A DNA stretch of 10,428 nt from Candidatus Atribacteria bacterium (GTDB lineage: Bacteria > Bipolaricaulota > Bipolaricaulia > UBA7950 > UBA9294): the NCBI GenBank assembly GCA_004525685.1, contig SPBW01000069.1, positions 1 to 10,428 of the forward strand, given 5' to 3'. Every line of letters starts with the position of its first letter. The first letter of the stretch is position 1. Position numbers and translations under genes: made by a program. The notes beneath the pieces are model-generated. The model did not search any database, was not told the DNA's origin, and saw nothing but the letters and a program-made list of their open reading frames with translations. Positions 1-7,186 of this stretch are shown here, piece after piece.

Positions 1-155
1 AGCAATCCCTTGGCGATCCCTTTGGAGAGCGTGGTCTTGCCCGAGCCCAGCGGGCCTACCAGCGATACCACCATGCCATCACGGAGGATCGAGGCTAGCT
101 CAATGCCGATCTCCTCCATCTCTGAGGGTGTGTGTGCGATGATGGTCTTATTCAT
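1..155 (-). CDS. tsaE: TsaE, tRNA threonylcarbamoyladenosine (t6A) biosynthesis ATPase, N-terminal part
   Basis: Only the first 51 codons are present; the gene runs off the left edge. TsaE is the ATPase that works with TsaB, TsaD and TsaC/Sua5 in the cytoplasm to make t6A at position 37 of tRNAs that read ANN codons. The visible peptide starts MNKTIIAHTPSEMEEIG and reaches a Walker A loop, GPLGSGKTT, at residues 34-42, followed by LSKGIAKGL. A P-loop this close to the N-terminus, preceded by a short helix of the 'S..E....G..LA..L..G' type, is typical of TsaE. The ATG overlaps the TAA stop of pheT by one base (TAATG), and I see no strong Shine-Dalgarno (SD) sequence, so translation is probably coupled to pheT. 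Walker B and the C-terminal part lie outside the window. Another small P-loop ATPase cannot be fully excluded, but the fit to TsaE is good. Confidence 0.85.
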   Translation of the reverse strand, partial: MNKTIIAHTPSEMEEIGIELASILRDGMVVSLVGPLGSGKTTLSKGIAKGL

Positions 156-2527
156 TAGGTTCGAAGGTGAACGTCTAGGGCTAGAAGTCCCTTGGAGATG
201 CGGTCAATGGCAAGAGCCACGTCCTCATCGGTCAGCGTGCGATCCGTCGCGCGGAACGCCAGCTCGTAGGTTAGCGACGTCTTGTCAGCGGCGATCTGCT
301 CGCCTTGATACCGATCGTAAAGTAGCGCCGAATGGACGGCGGGTTCGGCGAGAAGAATCTCTCGAATGCGCTCTTCTGGTAACGCACTGGGGGCAGACAC
401 CGACAAATCGCGCTTGGATGGCGGGAACTGCGACATCTTCTCGTAGCGTACGGTGCGCTCCGTGTCTTGGGTAAGCTCCGCTCCAGAGAACTCAAACACA
501 ACGATGGGCACTTGAATGGCGAAATGCTCGATCATCGATGGATCGAGTGCTCCCATGAATCCAATGCGAGAACCGGCCTGTTCGAACCAAGCACTCTGCG
601 ATGGATGCAAGAACGACGGCGTTTGCACAGGAACGACTTCCACACCGTGCAGGTTCATTTTGGCGAACAACTGGTCAAGGATGCCCTTGGCGAGCGGCAA
701 GCTGATCATTTCCTTGCCCCGCAATGCAACGCCTGTTCGACCGAACAGGGCACCAGCCAACGTTTCCTGCTCGCCGCCAGACTGGGAGAACGTGCGGCTC
801 CATTCGAAGATCATGCCGCCGTCCACACCCTGGCTGAGATTCGTCTGGATGACGGCCAACAAGTCGGGCACGAGGCTATTGCGAAGCGCCGTCTGGCCTT
901 GCGTCATGGGATTGGCTATGCGAATCAGGTCATCGGCGGGCTGGCCAAGAATCTCTCGCCACGTGCGGTTGTCAAAGCCATCGGTGATCACCTCGACCAT
1001 TCCCAATCCAACCAACGCCTCTCGGACGAGGTCCTTGTCTCGCTCGACGCGGCCTTTGCGCCCGACGCGAAGCACCGCAGACGGCGTCTTCGACATCAAT
1101 CGATCGTAGCCATAGACTCGGCCGATGTCCTCGATTAAGTCGACCTCGCGCTCCAAATCGCTTCTATGTGCGGGGACAAGAACACGAATCGCATCGCCTT
1201 CGGCCTGCGCCGGAAGATTCAACCGCGCCAAGATGTCGAGGCAGGCTTTCTGATCAACATCAATGCCAAGCAGAGCGACGGCACGTTGTGGTCGCAGTCG
1301 AAGTGTCACGGCTTCCACGGGCGCTGGATAGGCATCAGCCAACCCACTGTGGACTTGGCAGCCCGTCAGCTTCTGAATGAGGTGCGTGGCCCGCTTGGCG
1401 ACAAAGGGAATCGTCTCAGGATTGAGATCGCGCTCGAATCGCTGCGACGCCTCAGAGCGAAGGCTGACAGATCGCGCCGATTTGCGAATGCGATAGCCGA
1501 AGAACGAAGCGATCTCCAGCAGGACGCGCGACGTTTCGGGACGGATCTCGGAGCGCTCGCCGCCCATAACGCCAGCCAATGCGACGCCGCCTTGCTGGTC
1601 AGCGATCATCAGAACCTCGGAAGACAGGGTGTGGTCTTTGCTATCCAATGTTCGAAACGTTTCGCCTTCGCTGGCTCTGCGGATGACGATAGGCTGGTTC
1701 ACCAAATTGGCATCGAATGGATGAAGCGGATATCCGAGTTCGAGCATCACGTAATTGGTCGCATCGACGACATTGGACAGCGGCCGCATGCCTGCCTTGA
1801 GGAGGCGATGCTGCATGTGAAGAGGAGACGCGCCGACGCGAATACCTTCCATCAGTTTCGCGGTGTAGCGCGGCGTATCTTTGGCGTCTTCAATCTCGAT
1901 GTGAACGATGTCAGTCACAGGCGGCAACGTCTCTTCGACGGACGTGTCCAACGCAGCCAGGGGGCGATCCAGAAGCGCGGCCACCTCGCGGGCGATGCCA
2001 TAGATCGACGCACAGTCGGGGCGATTGGAGGGCACCTTGATGTCCAAGATGAAGTCGTCGAATTCGAACAGCTCGTTGAGGTCGGTCCCGATCACCAGAT
2101 TTAGATCTGCGGGGAATTCCCAAATGCCCTCAGACTTATCTTCCAGTCCCAGCTCTGCTTTGGAGCAGATCATGCCATGGGAGACCTGCCCTCGAATCTT
2201 GCGCTGCTCGATCTTGAAGCCACCGGGGAGTTCGCCGCCGGGGAGTACGACAGGAACGGTCATGCCTGCAGCGACGTTCGGTGCGCCACACACGATCTCG
2301 ACGGTTTGCGATCCTACATCGACAGTGCACAAGCTGAGATGGTCGGAGTCAGGAACGCCTTGGCAGGTCTTGACATGCCCGACGACGGCGCCACGCACGC
2401 TGCCGGTTTGTTCGATGCCTTCAACTTCCAATCCTGCTAGCGTCAGTCGCCTGGCCAGTTGATCGACCGAACCCTGGGTGACGTCTATTGTTACGTAGTC
2501 AGTCAACCAACGGCATGGAACCTTCAT
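155..2527 (-). CDS. pheT: Phenylalanyl-tRNA synthetase beta subunit
   Basis: This 790-residue protein has the usual length for bacterial PheT. With PheS it forms the (alpha-beta)2 enzyme that charges tRNA-Phe; the beta subunit binds tRNA and edits mischarged Tyr-tRNA. Visible domains are an N-terminal OB-type tRNA-binding domain (about 40-150), the B3/B4 editing domain (about 210-385), the B5 domain (about 405-475), a catalytic-like core without an active site (about 485-690) and a C-terminal FDX-ACB anticodon-binding domain (about 697-790). B3/B4 carries SNVVDATNYVMLELGYPLHPFD-type residues 251-272, with H269 in the editing-pocket position, and ALAGVMGG at 316-323. B5 has EVDLIEDIGRVYGYD at 461-475. 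FDX-ACB has FPPSKRDLSVS at 701-711 and FRATDRTLTDEDV at 758-770. The ATG is preceded by a strong purine-rich SD (GGAGGAGGAG, 2531-2540). It lies 20 nt after the M1-like peptidase gene and overlaps tsaE by one base. pheS is not adjacent. Confidence 0.97.
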   Translation of the reverse strand: MKVPCRWLTDYVTIDVTQGSVDQLARRLTLAGLEVEGIEQTGSVRGAVVGHVKTCQGVPDSDHLSLCTVDVGSQTVEIVCGAPNVAAGMTVPVVLPGGELPGGFKIEQRKIRGQVSHGMICSKAELGLEDKSEGIWEFPADLNLVIGTDLNELFEFDDFILDIKVPSNRPDCASIYGIAREVAALLDRPLAALDTSVEETLPPVTDIVHIEIEDAKDTPRYTAKLMEGIRVGASPLHMQHRLLKAGMRPLSNVVDATNYVMLELGYPLHPFDANLVNQPIVIRRASEGETFRTLDSKDHTLSSEVLMIADQQGGVALAGVMGGERSEIRPETSRVLLEIASFFGYRIRKSARSVSLRSEASQRFERDLNPETIPFVAKRATHLIQKLTGCQVHSGLADAYPAPVEAVTLRLRPQRAVALLGIDVDQKACLDILARLNLPAQAEGDAIRVLVPAHRSDLEREVDLIEDIGRVYGYDRLMSKTPSAVLRVGRKGRVERDKDLVREALVGLGMVEVITDGFDNRTWREILGQPADDLIRIANPMTQGQTALRNSLVPDLLAVIQTNLSQGVDGGMIFEWSRTFSQSGGEQETLAGALFGRTGVALRGKEMISLPLAKGILDQLFAKMNLHGVEVVPVQTPSFLHPSQSAWFEQAGSRIGFMGALDPSMIEHFAIQVPIVVFEFSGAELTQDTERTVRYEKMSQFPPSKRDLSVSAPSALPEERIREILLAEPAVHSALLYDRYQGEQIAADKTSLTYELAFRATDRTLTDEDVALAIDRISKGLLALDVHLRT

Positions 2528-2547
2528 GAACTCCTCCTCCCGATCCC

Positions 2548-5307
2548 CTAGAACGAAATGCCCCCATAGAGTACGGCTGTGCCTTCACCAAGTATCGGAG
2601 TGGCAATGCCGACTTGCGCGGTCAAAGATATAAGGCCACCGAGCGTGGATAGCTCGATGATTTGCTCCATTCCGGCCTCTATGCTGGGGGAGGTTGTACC
2701 GAATTCATCTAGCCTTGTCCAACCTGCACCTGCGGTGATGAAGACCCTGGACGACACGCGATCAATCATCGCCAGATGGAGCAAACTGTAGGGAAGCGCG
2801 TCAATCGACGGAAGCTCAAGAGCCACCTTGGCTGAGGCGATGTGGTTGAACGATGGAAGCGGAATGCTTCTGATCTCTGACACATGGAACGCCAAGGGCT
2901 GGGGCACGATTCCGCTGGATAGTCCGACTCGCACACTGCCCTGCAGATAGACGCCGGGAAGCAGGCGCGCCTCGTTTCGGGCCTCAAGTTCAACTTGACG
3001 CACGCCATGTGGCGCCACGCGGAGCATCACGGATTGCGTTGCGGAAGACGCCATCGACGGAAGATCGGTCGCCTGGAATGCGAGGGCGACAAACGGCTCA
3101 TTGGCATCGATGAAGCGCTCTGCCGAGATGGAGAGCGCAACATCGGGTTCCCAATAGGTAGCAGGAGAACCCGTTTCGGGCTGTGCGTACGCTGTGAACG
3201 TGTAGGCGATGGTGCCCGTCACCTGGCCCACAGAGAACGACGTATCAATAGACACTTGGTGATTGCGCTCCAGCTTGATGGCTGCGGATGCAGACGATTG
3301 GCTAAGTTGGATGCGCAGCCGATCGAGGTGTGTGAAGATGAGGCCGCCTGTTGCTTGATCAGGTGCCAACACATAGGCATCAAGCGGGAGCACGTTCTTG
3401 TTGACGGCTCCCACAATCTTGGCTGGCGCATGGTTGTTCAGGCGATCGCGATCAGGGATCCAATGCTGCGGATCGATGGTCACGTTCGACACCCATGTGG
3501 GCGTGGTGAACGTCATCACAGCGCTTTCCTCGACACCGTCCCATTCTTGCCGGGCGACGCCCTCTGATTGCATGGTTGCCTCGATCATGACCGGCTGGGC
3601 GACACCGCCATCACGGGTCACGACGACCCGTGTGGTGTGGATGTCGTCTTCCACGGCCCGATCAAGGATGCGAATGGAGTAGTCTGCTGATCCGGGCCCG
3701 AACACCCAGAAATCGAAGAACGCGTCAAGCGGCTGCCCCGACTCCTCTTCCAGCAGATGCTGAAGGCTTCGAGCATCTAGGAGATCGGCCTGTTTCTCCT
3801 TGATGGCACGCACCAGCGCGCGCGCGAAGGTGTCTTCACCGATCTTGGCCGACAGTGCTCGGGCTACAAGGTATCCCTTGTCATAGAGCCGCACCGATTC
3901 CGCATTGCCGTACTGCACGTTCTGCGTAGGCTTGACCAGCTCCTCATCGAAGCCTGCACGCGTGGACAAGAGATAGGGCAGCTCGACCAGGTGCTCGCGA
4001 AGATTGAAGAATCCCCATTGCTGTTCGACGATATTTCCCACAATGCCTGGAATCTGTGGTGCAAACAGATTGGGCACGAACGATCCATATCGATCCTCAA
4101 AGTACTTCACAGACAGGTATTGCGCCAACCCTTCGGACAGCCATGCCTCAGCATCCAAGTCGATGCCTGTTGCCAATCCGACCCATTGATGTGCGATCTC
4201 GTGAGCCAGCACATACTCCATGACTCGATTGAGTGCGCCTGGGAACAACACATCTCGATGGGTAAAGAATCGGGACGACAGCCAGACAATGCCATCAGCA
4301 GCAAAGGCTTGGCCAAACGGGCTTGGGCTCTCAACGATGGTGAGCGATGCTCGAGGATACGGGCCATATCGTTCGACGTAATTGGCAAGAATGTCCAGAG
4401 CCAGCGTCGCGATGAACCGGGCATCCGGCTCATGGTGTGGAAGGAAGTAGACGGCGATGTCCGTCGCTCCCGGCAATCGGTAGGTCTCATACTCACTTCC
4501 AATGGTGATGGCAAGTGAGCGGCTTGGACTGTCGTTGCTAACAGTGTAGCTGCGCGTTGCCGTAGCCTGCTCGTCTGTGTCTTGCGATATTGTGGCCGCG
4601 TCATCGGCAGTGGTTGCGTGCTCGACGACGTCGGTTCCCACGATAAGTTGAAAATCGGCCGGAATCGTGAACGAGCCTGAGACTTGAGTCCAAGGAAACA
4701 CAAGGGGCAGCGAGGATTGTCCCTCGTATCCGATGACGCCATCGTGTTCCACGATGAGTGTCTGCTCAGGGAATAGCATCGGGAACCAGCCGAAACGCCA
4801 CGTGAGAATGCCGTCTGTTACACCTTGATCACCCGTCGTGATTCGAGGAGCATCCGTCTGGAACTGGCATCGAAGCGTGATGGAGGAATCCGCCTGCCAT
4901 TCTGACAGATCGACGGCAAGAACTGTGTCATCCAGAGAATAGGTCTGCCACGACGGTGGCATGGCCAGCAATCGGAACGAAAGCGCCTCTGTACGGGCAT
5001 CTGTGATCTTTTCGACAGACAAGACGGTAATCCGGGCAGGCTCGAACCCGAATGGGTAAACCGCATCCTGCCCTCTAGCGCCTTCGAACGGATTGGCCTG
5101 CGCCCCCAAGTTGGCTAGCAGAGAGAAATAGATGGTTGGGGAGCTTGGGTTAAGCGCAAGATCGAAGCTCCCTTCGATCGTTCGGCGCTCCGCATCGTAG
5201 GCAACATCGAGTACGTAGACAGGCGTGTTGGCAACGTCGGCGGCACGAGCCAGTAAGGAACATCCGAGAATGCAAAGAAGAACTGCCACAACAAAAGCAG
5301 TGCGCAT
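2548..5307 (-). CDS. Exported M1-family-like zinc metallopeptidase with putative C-terminal beta-barrel
   Basis: This is a 919-residue secreted protein. Residues 1-22 look like a signal peptide: MRTA, a hydrophobic stretch, then ARA as a signal peptidase I site. An M1 (gluzincin) catalytic domain lies at roughly 290-540. It has HEIAH at 369-373, exactly 18 intervening residues, then the third zinc ligand E392 in WLSEGLAQY, and LYDKGYLVARAL (474-485), where Y475 fits the catalytic tyrosine. The GAMEN substrate-binding motif is missing; the equivalent stretch near 333-339 reads QAFAADG. Residues 27-285 resemble the N-terminal beta saddle. Residues about 640-919 are alternating beta-strand-like segments ending ...AVLYGGISF, with a terminal phenylalanine as in BAM-assembled barrels; this is inference. 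I chose the ATG at 5307 because AGGAG (5313-5317) sits 5 nt upstream and the signal peptide begins there. An in-frame ATG at 5373 would put 22 odd residues ahead of the signal peptide and overlap the previous gene. Substrate unknown. Confidence 0.85.
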   Translation of the reverse strand: MRTAFVVAVLLCILGCSLLARAADVANTPVYVLDVAYDAERRTIEGSFDLALNPSSPTIYFSLLANLGAQANPFEGARGQDAVYPFGFEPARITVLSVEKITDARTEALSFRLLAMPPSWQTYSLDDTVLAVDLSEWQADSSITLRCQFQTDAPRITTGDQGVTDGILTWRFGWFPMLFPEQTLIVEHDGVIGYEGQSSLPLVFPWTQVSGSFTIPADFQLIVGTDVVEHATTADDAATISQDTDEQATATRSYTVSNDSPSRSLAITIGSEYETYRLPGATDIAVYFLPHHEPDARFIATLALDILANYVERYGPYPRASLTIVESPSPFGQAFAADGIVWLSSRFFTHRDVLFPGALNRVMEYVLAHEIAHQWVGLATGIDLDAEAWLSEGLAQYLSVKYFEDRYGSFVPNLFAPQIPGIVGNIVEQQWGFFNLREHLVELPYLLSTRAGFDEELVKPTQNVQYGNAESVRLYDKGYLVARALSAKIGEDTFARALVRAIKEKQADLLDARSLQHLLEEESGQPLDAFFDFWVFGPGSADYSIRILDRAVEDDIHTTRVVVTRDGGVAQPVMIEATMQSEGVARQEWDGVEESAVMTFTTPTWVSNVTIDPQHWIPDRDRLNNHAPAKIVGAVNKNVLPLDAYVLAPDQATGGLIFTHLDRLRIQLSQSSASAAIKLERNHQVSIDTSFSVGQVTGTIAYTFTAYAQPETGSPATYWEPDVALSISAERFIDANEPFVALAFQATDLPSMASSATQSVMLRVAPHGVRQVELEARNEARLLPGVYLQGSVRVGLSSGIVPQPLAFHVSEIRSIPLPSFNHIASAKVALELPSIDALPYSLLHLAMIDRVSSRVFITAGAGWTRLDEFGTTSPSIEAGMEQIIELSTLGGLISLTAQVGIATPILGEGTAVLYGGISF

Positions 5308-5312
5308 GATGT

Positions 5313-5317
5313 CTCCT
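5313..5317 (-). promoter_or_regulatory. Ribosome binding site deciding the start of the M1-like gene
   Basis: On the minus strand AGGAG is followed by ACATC and then ATG at 5307. It lies in the 25-nt gap after the transporter stop codon. It supports the internal start over the upstream ATG at 5373, which lies inside the transporter gene. Confidence 0.75.
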
Positions 5318-5332
5318 GTGAGATGCTGACGC

Positions 5333-6619
5333 TTAGTTTTCTGATTCGTCGGACTCATGGGATCGATCGACAAGGACGCGCGCCGTCGTAATCTCTCGAT
5401 CCGATGCGCGCTCCACGATCAGCTGCACGGGGCCGATCTGTACTTGGTCGCCCTGTTTGGCCATCGCGCCGAGTCGATTCTGGACGAGTCCGTTGATGGT
5501 TACGCCTTCGTCTTCGGGAAGGTCGATATCCATCGTGCGATTGAGATCATGCACGGCCGTATCGCCGGTAATGAGGGCCTCATCAGCAGACAATCGCTTC
5601 ACCAACGCTGTTGGGCGATCGTATTCATCATCGATCTCACCCACGATCTCTTCCAAGATATCCTCTAACGTGACGATTCCGGCCATGCCACCAAATTCGT
5701 CGATGACCACGGCCATGTGTACGTTCTGGCGTTGAAACTCGCGCAACAGCATATTGATCGGCTGTGTGGTTGGCGCATAGTACGCCGGTCGCTGCAATTT
5801 CTTCAGACTCATCGCAGGATCTGTTAAATCACATGCCAGCATGTCCTTGGCATAGAGCGTTCCCGTGACCTTGTCGGGGACAGCGTCATAGATGGGGAAC
5901 CTTGAATGGCCATCCTGGATGACGAACTCGCGTGCTGCACTGGGCGATGTATTGATCTCGATGGCCTGCACATCCGTGCGTGGAACCATGACCTGTTCGG
6001 CCGTCATTTCATCGAAATCCAGAATGCGGCGGATCATTTCCCCGCCGGCTTCGTCAAGCAAGCCCGATTCCTGGGAGTCACCGATCAGCGTCTCGATCTG
6101 CTCATCAGATACCTCAATCGGCTCCTTCTCAGACAGATTCACGCCAAAGATTCGCCCCACGCCATGGGCAATCGCGCGGAACACGAAAATGAAAGGGCGC
6201 AACAGACGCGTCATTGCGTAGACCTGATTAATCGTCCACAGCGTCAATCGCTCGGTGTTGTGTTTGGCAAAATTCTTTGGTGTGATCTCGCCGAAAATCA
6301 GCAGGGACACCGTCATCACGGTCACGGCAATCAATCCCCGTATTCCGTCAGACACGTCTGGCAACAGCCGAATCACGACCAATGTCATAATCGAGCTGGC
6401 CATGACATTGACCAAGTTGTTGAGTACAAGCAACGCCGTGATCAGATCGTTTGGCTCTTCCAGTAAGTGAGTCAAGCCACGTTTCTTCTTGGGATGGGTA
6501 TTGATCAGGTAGCGCAGACGTCCCCTTGCCAACGAAGTAAGCGCCGTCTCAGTACTTGAGAAGTAGGCGGATGCCGCAATCAAGAAGACGAGCAGCGCAA
6601 ATTGTGCGCTTATAGACAC
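5333..6619 (-). CDS. CNNM/CorC-type transporter (DUF21, CBS pair, CorC_HlyC domain)
   Basis: This 428-residue inner-membrane protein belongs to the CNNM/CorC family, often annotated 'hemolysin-like' or 'HlyC/CorC transporter'. Members are linked to magnesium or cobalt efflux; the actual ion here is not shown. The DUF21 membrane domain covers about 1-165, with hydrophobic segments near 5-20, 60-85, 93-112 and 125-155, and conserved SSTETAL (21-27) and FGEITPKNFA (109-118). Two CBS domains follow (about 205-330) with MVPRTDV (211-217) and DEFGGMAGIVTLEDILEEIVGEI-type residues 307-329; these normally sense ATP-Mg. A CorC_HlyC domain covers about 340-420 and is followed by an acidic tail. I chose the GTG start at 6619: GAGGTGA (6628-6634) lies 8 nt upstream and the first membrane segment follows at once. 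A GTG at 6700 is in frame but lies upstream of the predicted promoter. First gene of the minus-strand operon. Confidence 0.93.
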   Translation of the reverse strand: MSISAQFALLVFLIAASAYFSSTETALTSLARGRLRYLINTHPKKKRGLTHLLEEPNDLITALLVLNNLVNVMASSIMTLVVIRLLPDVSDGIRGLIAVTVMTVSLLIFGEITPKNFAKHNTERLTLWTINQVYAMTRLLRPFIFVFRAIAHGVGRIFGVNLSEKEPIEVSDEQIETLIGDSQESGLLDEAGGEMIRRILDFDEMTAEQVMVPRTDVQAIEINTSPSAAREFVIQDGHSRFPIYDAVPDKVTGTLYAKDMLACDLTDPAMSLKKLQRPAYYAPTTQPINMLLREFQRQNVHMAVVIDEFGGMAGIVTLEDILEEIVGEIDDEYDRPTALVKRLSADEALITGDTAVHDLNRTMDIDLPEDEGVTINGLVQNRLGAMAKQGDQVQIGPVQLIVERASDREITTARVLVDRSHESDESEN

Positions 6620-6644
6620 AGTCAGGTTCACCTCACGAACTCGT

Positions 6645-6672
6645 ATTATAGACTGACTGCGCTCCAGTGCAA
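6645..6672 (-). promoter_or_regulatory. Sigma70-like promoter for the transporter-peptidase-pheT-tsaE operon
   Basis: On the minus strand a TTGCAC -35 box (6667-6672) is separated by 16 nt from a perfect TATAAT -10 box (6645-6650). Transcription would start near 6638, giving a leader of about 20 nt that contains the GAGGTGA ribosome binding site of the GTG start at 6619. Seen directly in the sequence; activity is inferred. Confidence 0.72.
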
Positions 6673-6683
6673 CAGATTGCAGA

Positions 6684-6713
6684 TTGTTGCCCCCGCCCAC
6701 GAGTCAGTACAAT
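6684..6713 (+). promoter_or_regulatory. Sigma70-like promoter for accBC
   Basis: A TTGTTG -35 box (6684-6689) lies 18 nt upstream of a TACAAT -10 box (6708-6713). Transcription would begin around 6720, giving a leader of about 17 nt with the GAGGAGG ribosome binding site of accB at 6724-6730. The -35 boxes of the two divergent promoters are only 11 bp apart, so the polymerases could compete for the region. The -35 match is weaker than that of the opposing promoter. Confidence 0.55.
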
Positions 6714-6736
6714 GTGTCCGCTTGAGGAGGCACTCT

Positions 6737-7186
6737 GTGGATATGCAAGAACTGAAAGACATCATCCAGTTGCTCAAAGACGAAGATCTGACGGAGATTA
6801 CTGTCGCTGACGGCGACCAGAGAGTGACTGTTAGACGCATACTGGAAGGAAAGGCGTTCTATCAGACAGCGGCTGCGCAAGAAGCTCCTCAGACATCGAA
6901 TGCGATGGTGACAGCTACGACCACTGCTCGCGAACTTCCAGAACGAGAGTTCGCGCTGACTGCCCCGCTCGTGGGGACATTCTATCGGCGGCCGTCTCCT
7001 CAGGATGAGCCCTTCGTGGTGGTAGGCGATATCGTCCAAGCAGGCGATACGATCTGCATCATCGAAGCCATGAAAGTGATGAACGAGATCAAGGCCGAAG
7101 AACCGGGCCGAGTGCGCCAGGCGCTGCTTGAAGATGGCGCCGTGGTAGAATTCGGCCAATCCCTGTTTATCTTCGAGCGTCTATGA
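6737..7186 (+). CDS. accB: Biotin carboxyl carrier protein of acetyl-CoA carboxylase
   Basis: This 149-residue protein carries the biotin that shuttles carboxyl groups between biotin carboxylase (AccC) and carboxyltransferase (AccAD) in the first step of fatty-acid synthesis. The N-terminal segment VDMQELKDIIQLLKDEDL is the typical BCCP dimerisation/docking helix. A linker of about 40 residues rich in A, T and Q follows (about 38-75), then the biotinyl domain from about 78. The biotinylation motif EAMKVMNE has K113 as the modified lysine. The length is close to the usual ~150-160. I chose the GTG at 6737 because GAGGAGG (6724-6730) lies 6 nt upstream. The in-frame ATG at 6743 (12 nt from that SD) is the alternative and would remove two residues. 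The stop overlaps the accC start by 4 nt (ATGA). Confidence 0.95.
   Translation: MDMQELKDIIQLLKDEDLTEITVADGDQRVTVRRILEGKAFYQTAAAQEAPQTSNAMVTATTTARELPEREFALTAPLVGTFYRRPSPQDEPFVVVGDIVQAGDTICIIEAMKVMNEIKAEEPGRVRQALLEDGAVVEFGQSLFIFERL

Noticed and set aside
467..1138. 223-codon plus-strand frame antisense to pheT
   Set aside because: Shadow of the pheT core and B5 region; no recognisable domain and no ribosome binding site noted.
1166..2104. 312-codon open frame on the plus strand, antisense to pheT
   Set aside because: It lies wholly within a strongly recognisable pheT, has no family motif, and contains many Arg/Gln/His runs typical of the shadow of a GC-biased gene.
5250..5275. Lipoprotein signal (ILGC, C16) in the M1-like protein
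   Set aside because: Leucine at the -2 position fits the lipobox poorly, and an ARA signal peptidase I site follows at once; not excluded but not favoured.
5308..5373. Upstream in-frame ATG extending the M1-like protein by 22 residues
   Set aside because: It would place a polar segment before the signal peptide and overlap the transporter gene; the ATG at 5307 has a good ribosome binding site.
6620..6700. Upstream GTG start for the transporter
   Set aside because: It lies upstream of the predicted TATAAT promoter, and the extra residues do not resemble the family N-terminus.
6602..6736. N-terminal extension of accB in the same frame
   Set aside because: It crosses both divergent promoters and lacks BCCP similarity; GAGGAGG points to the GTG at 6737.
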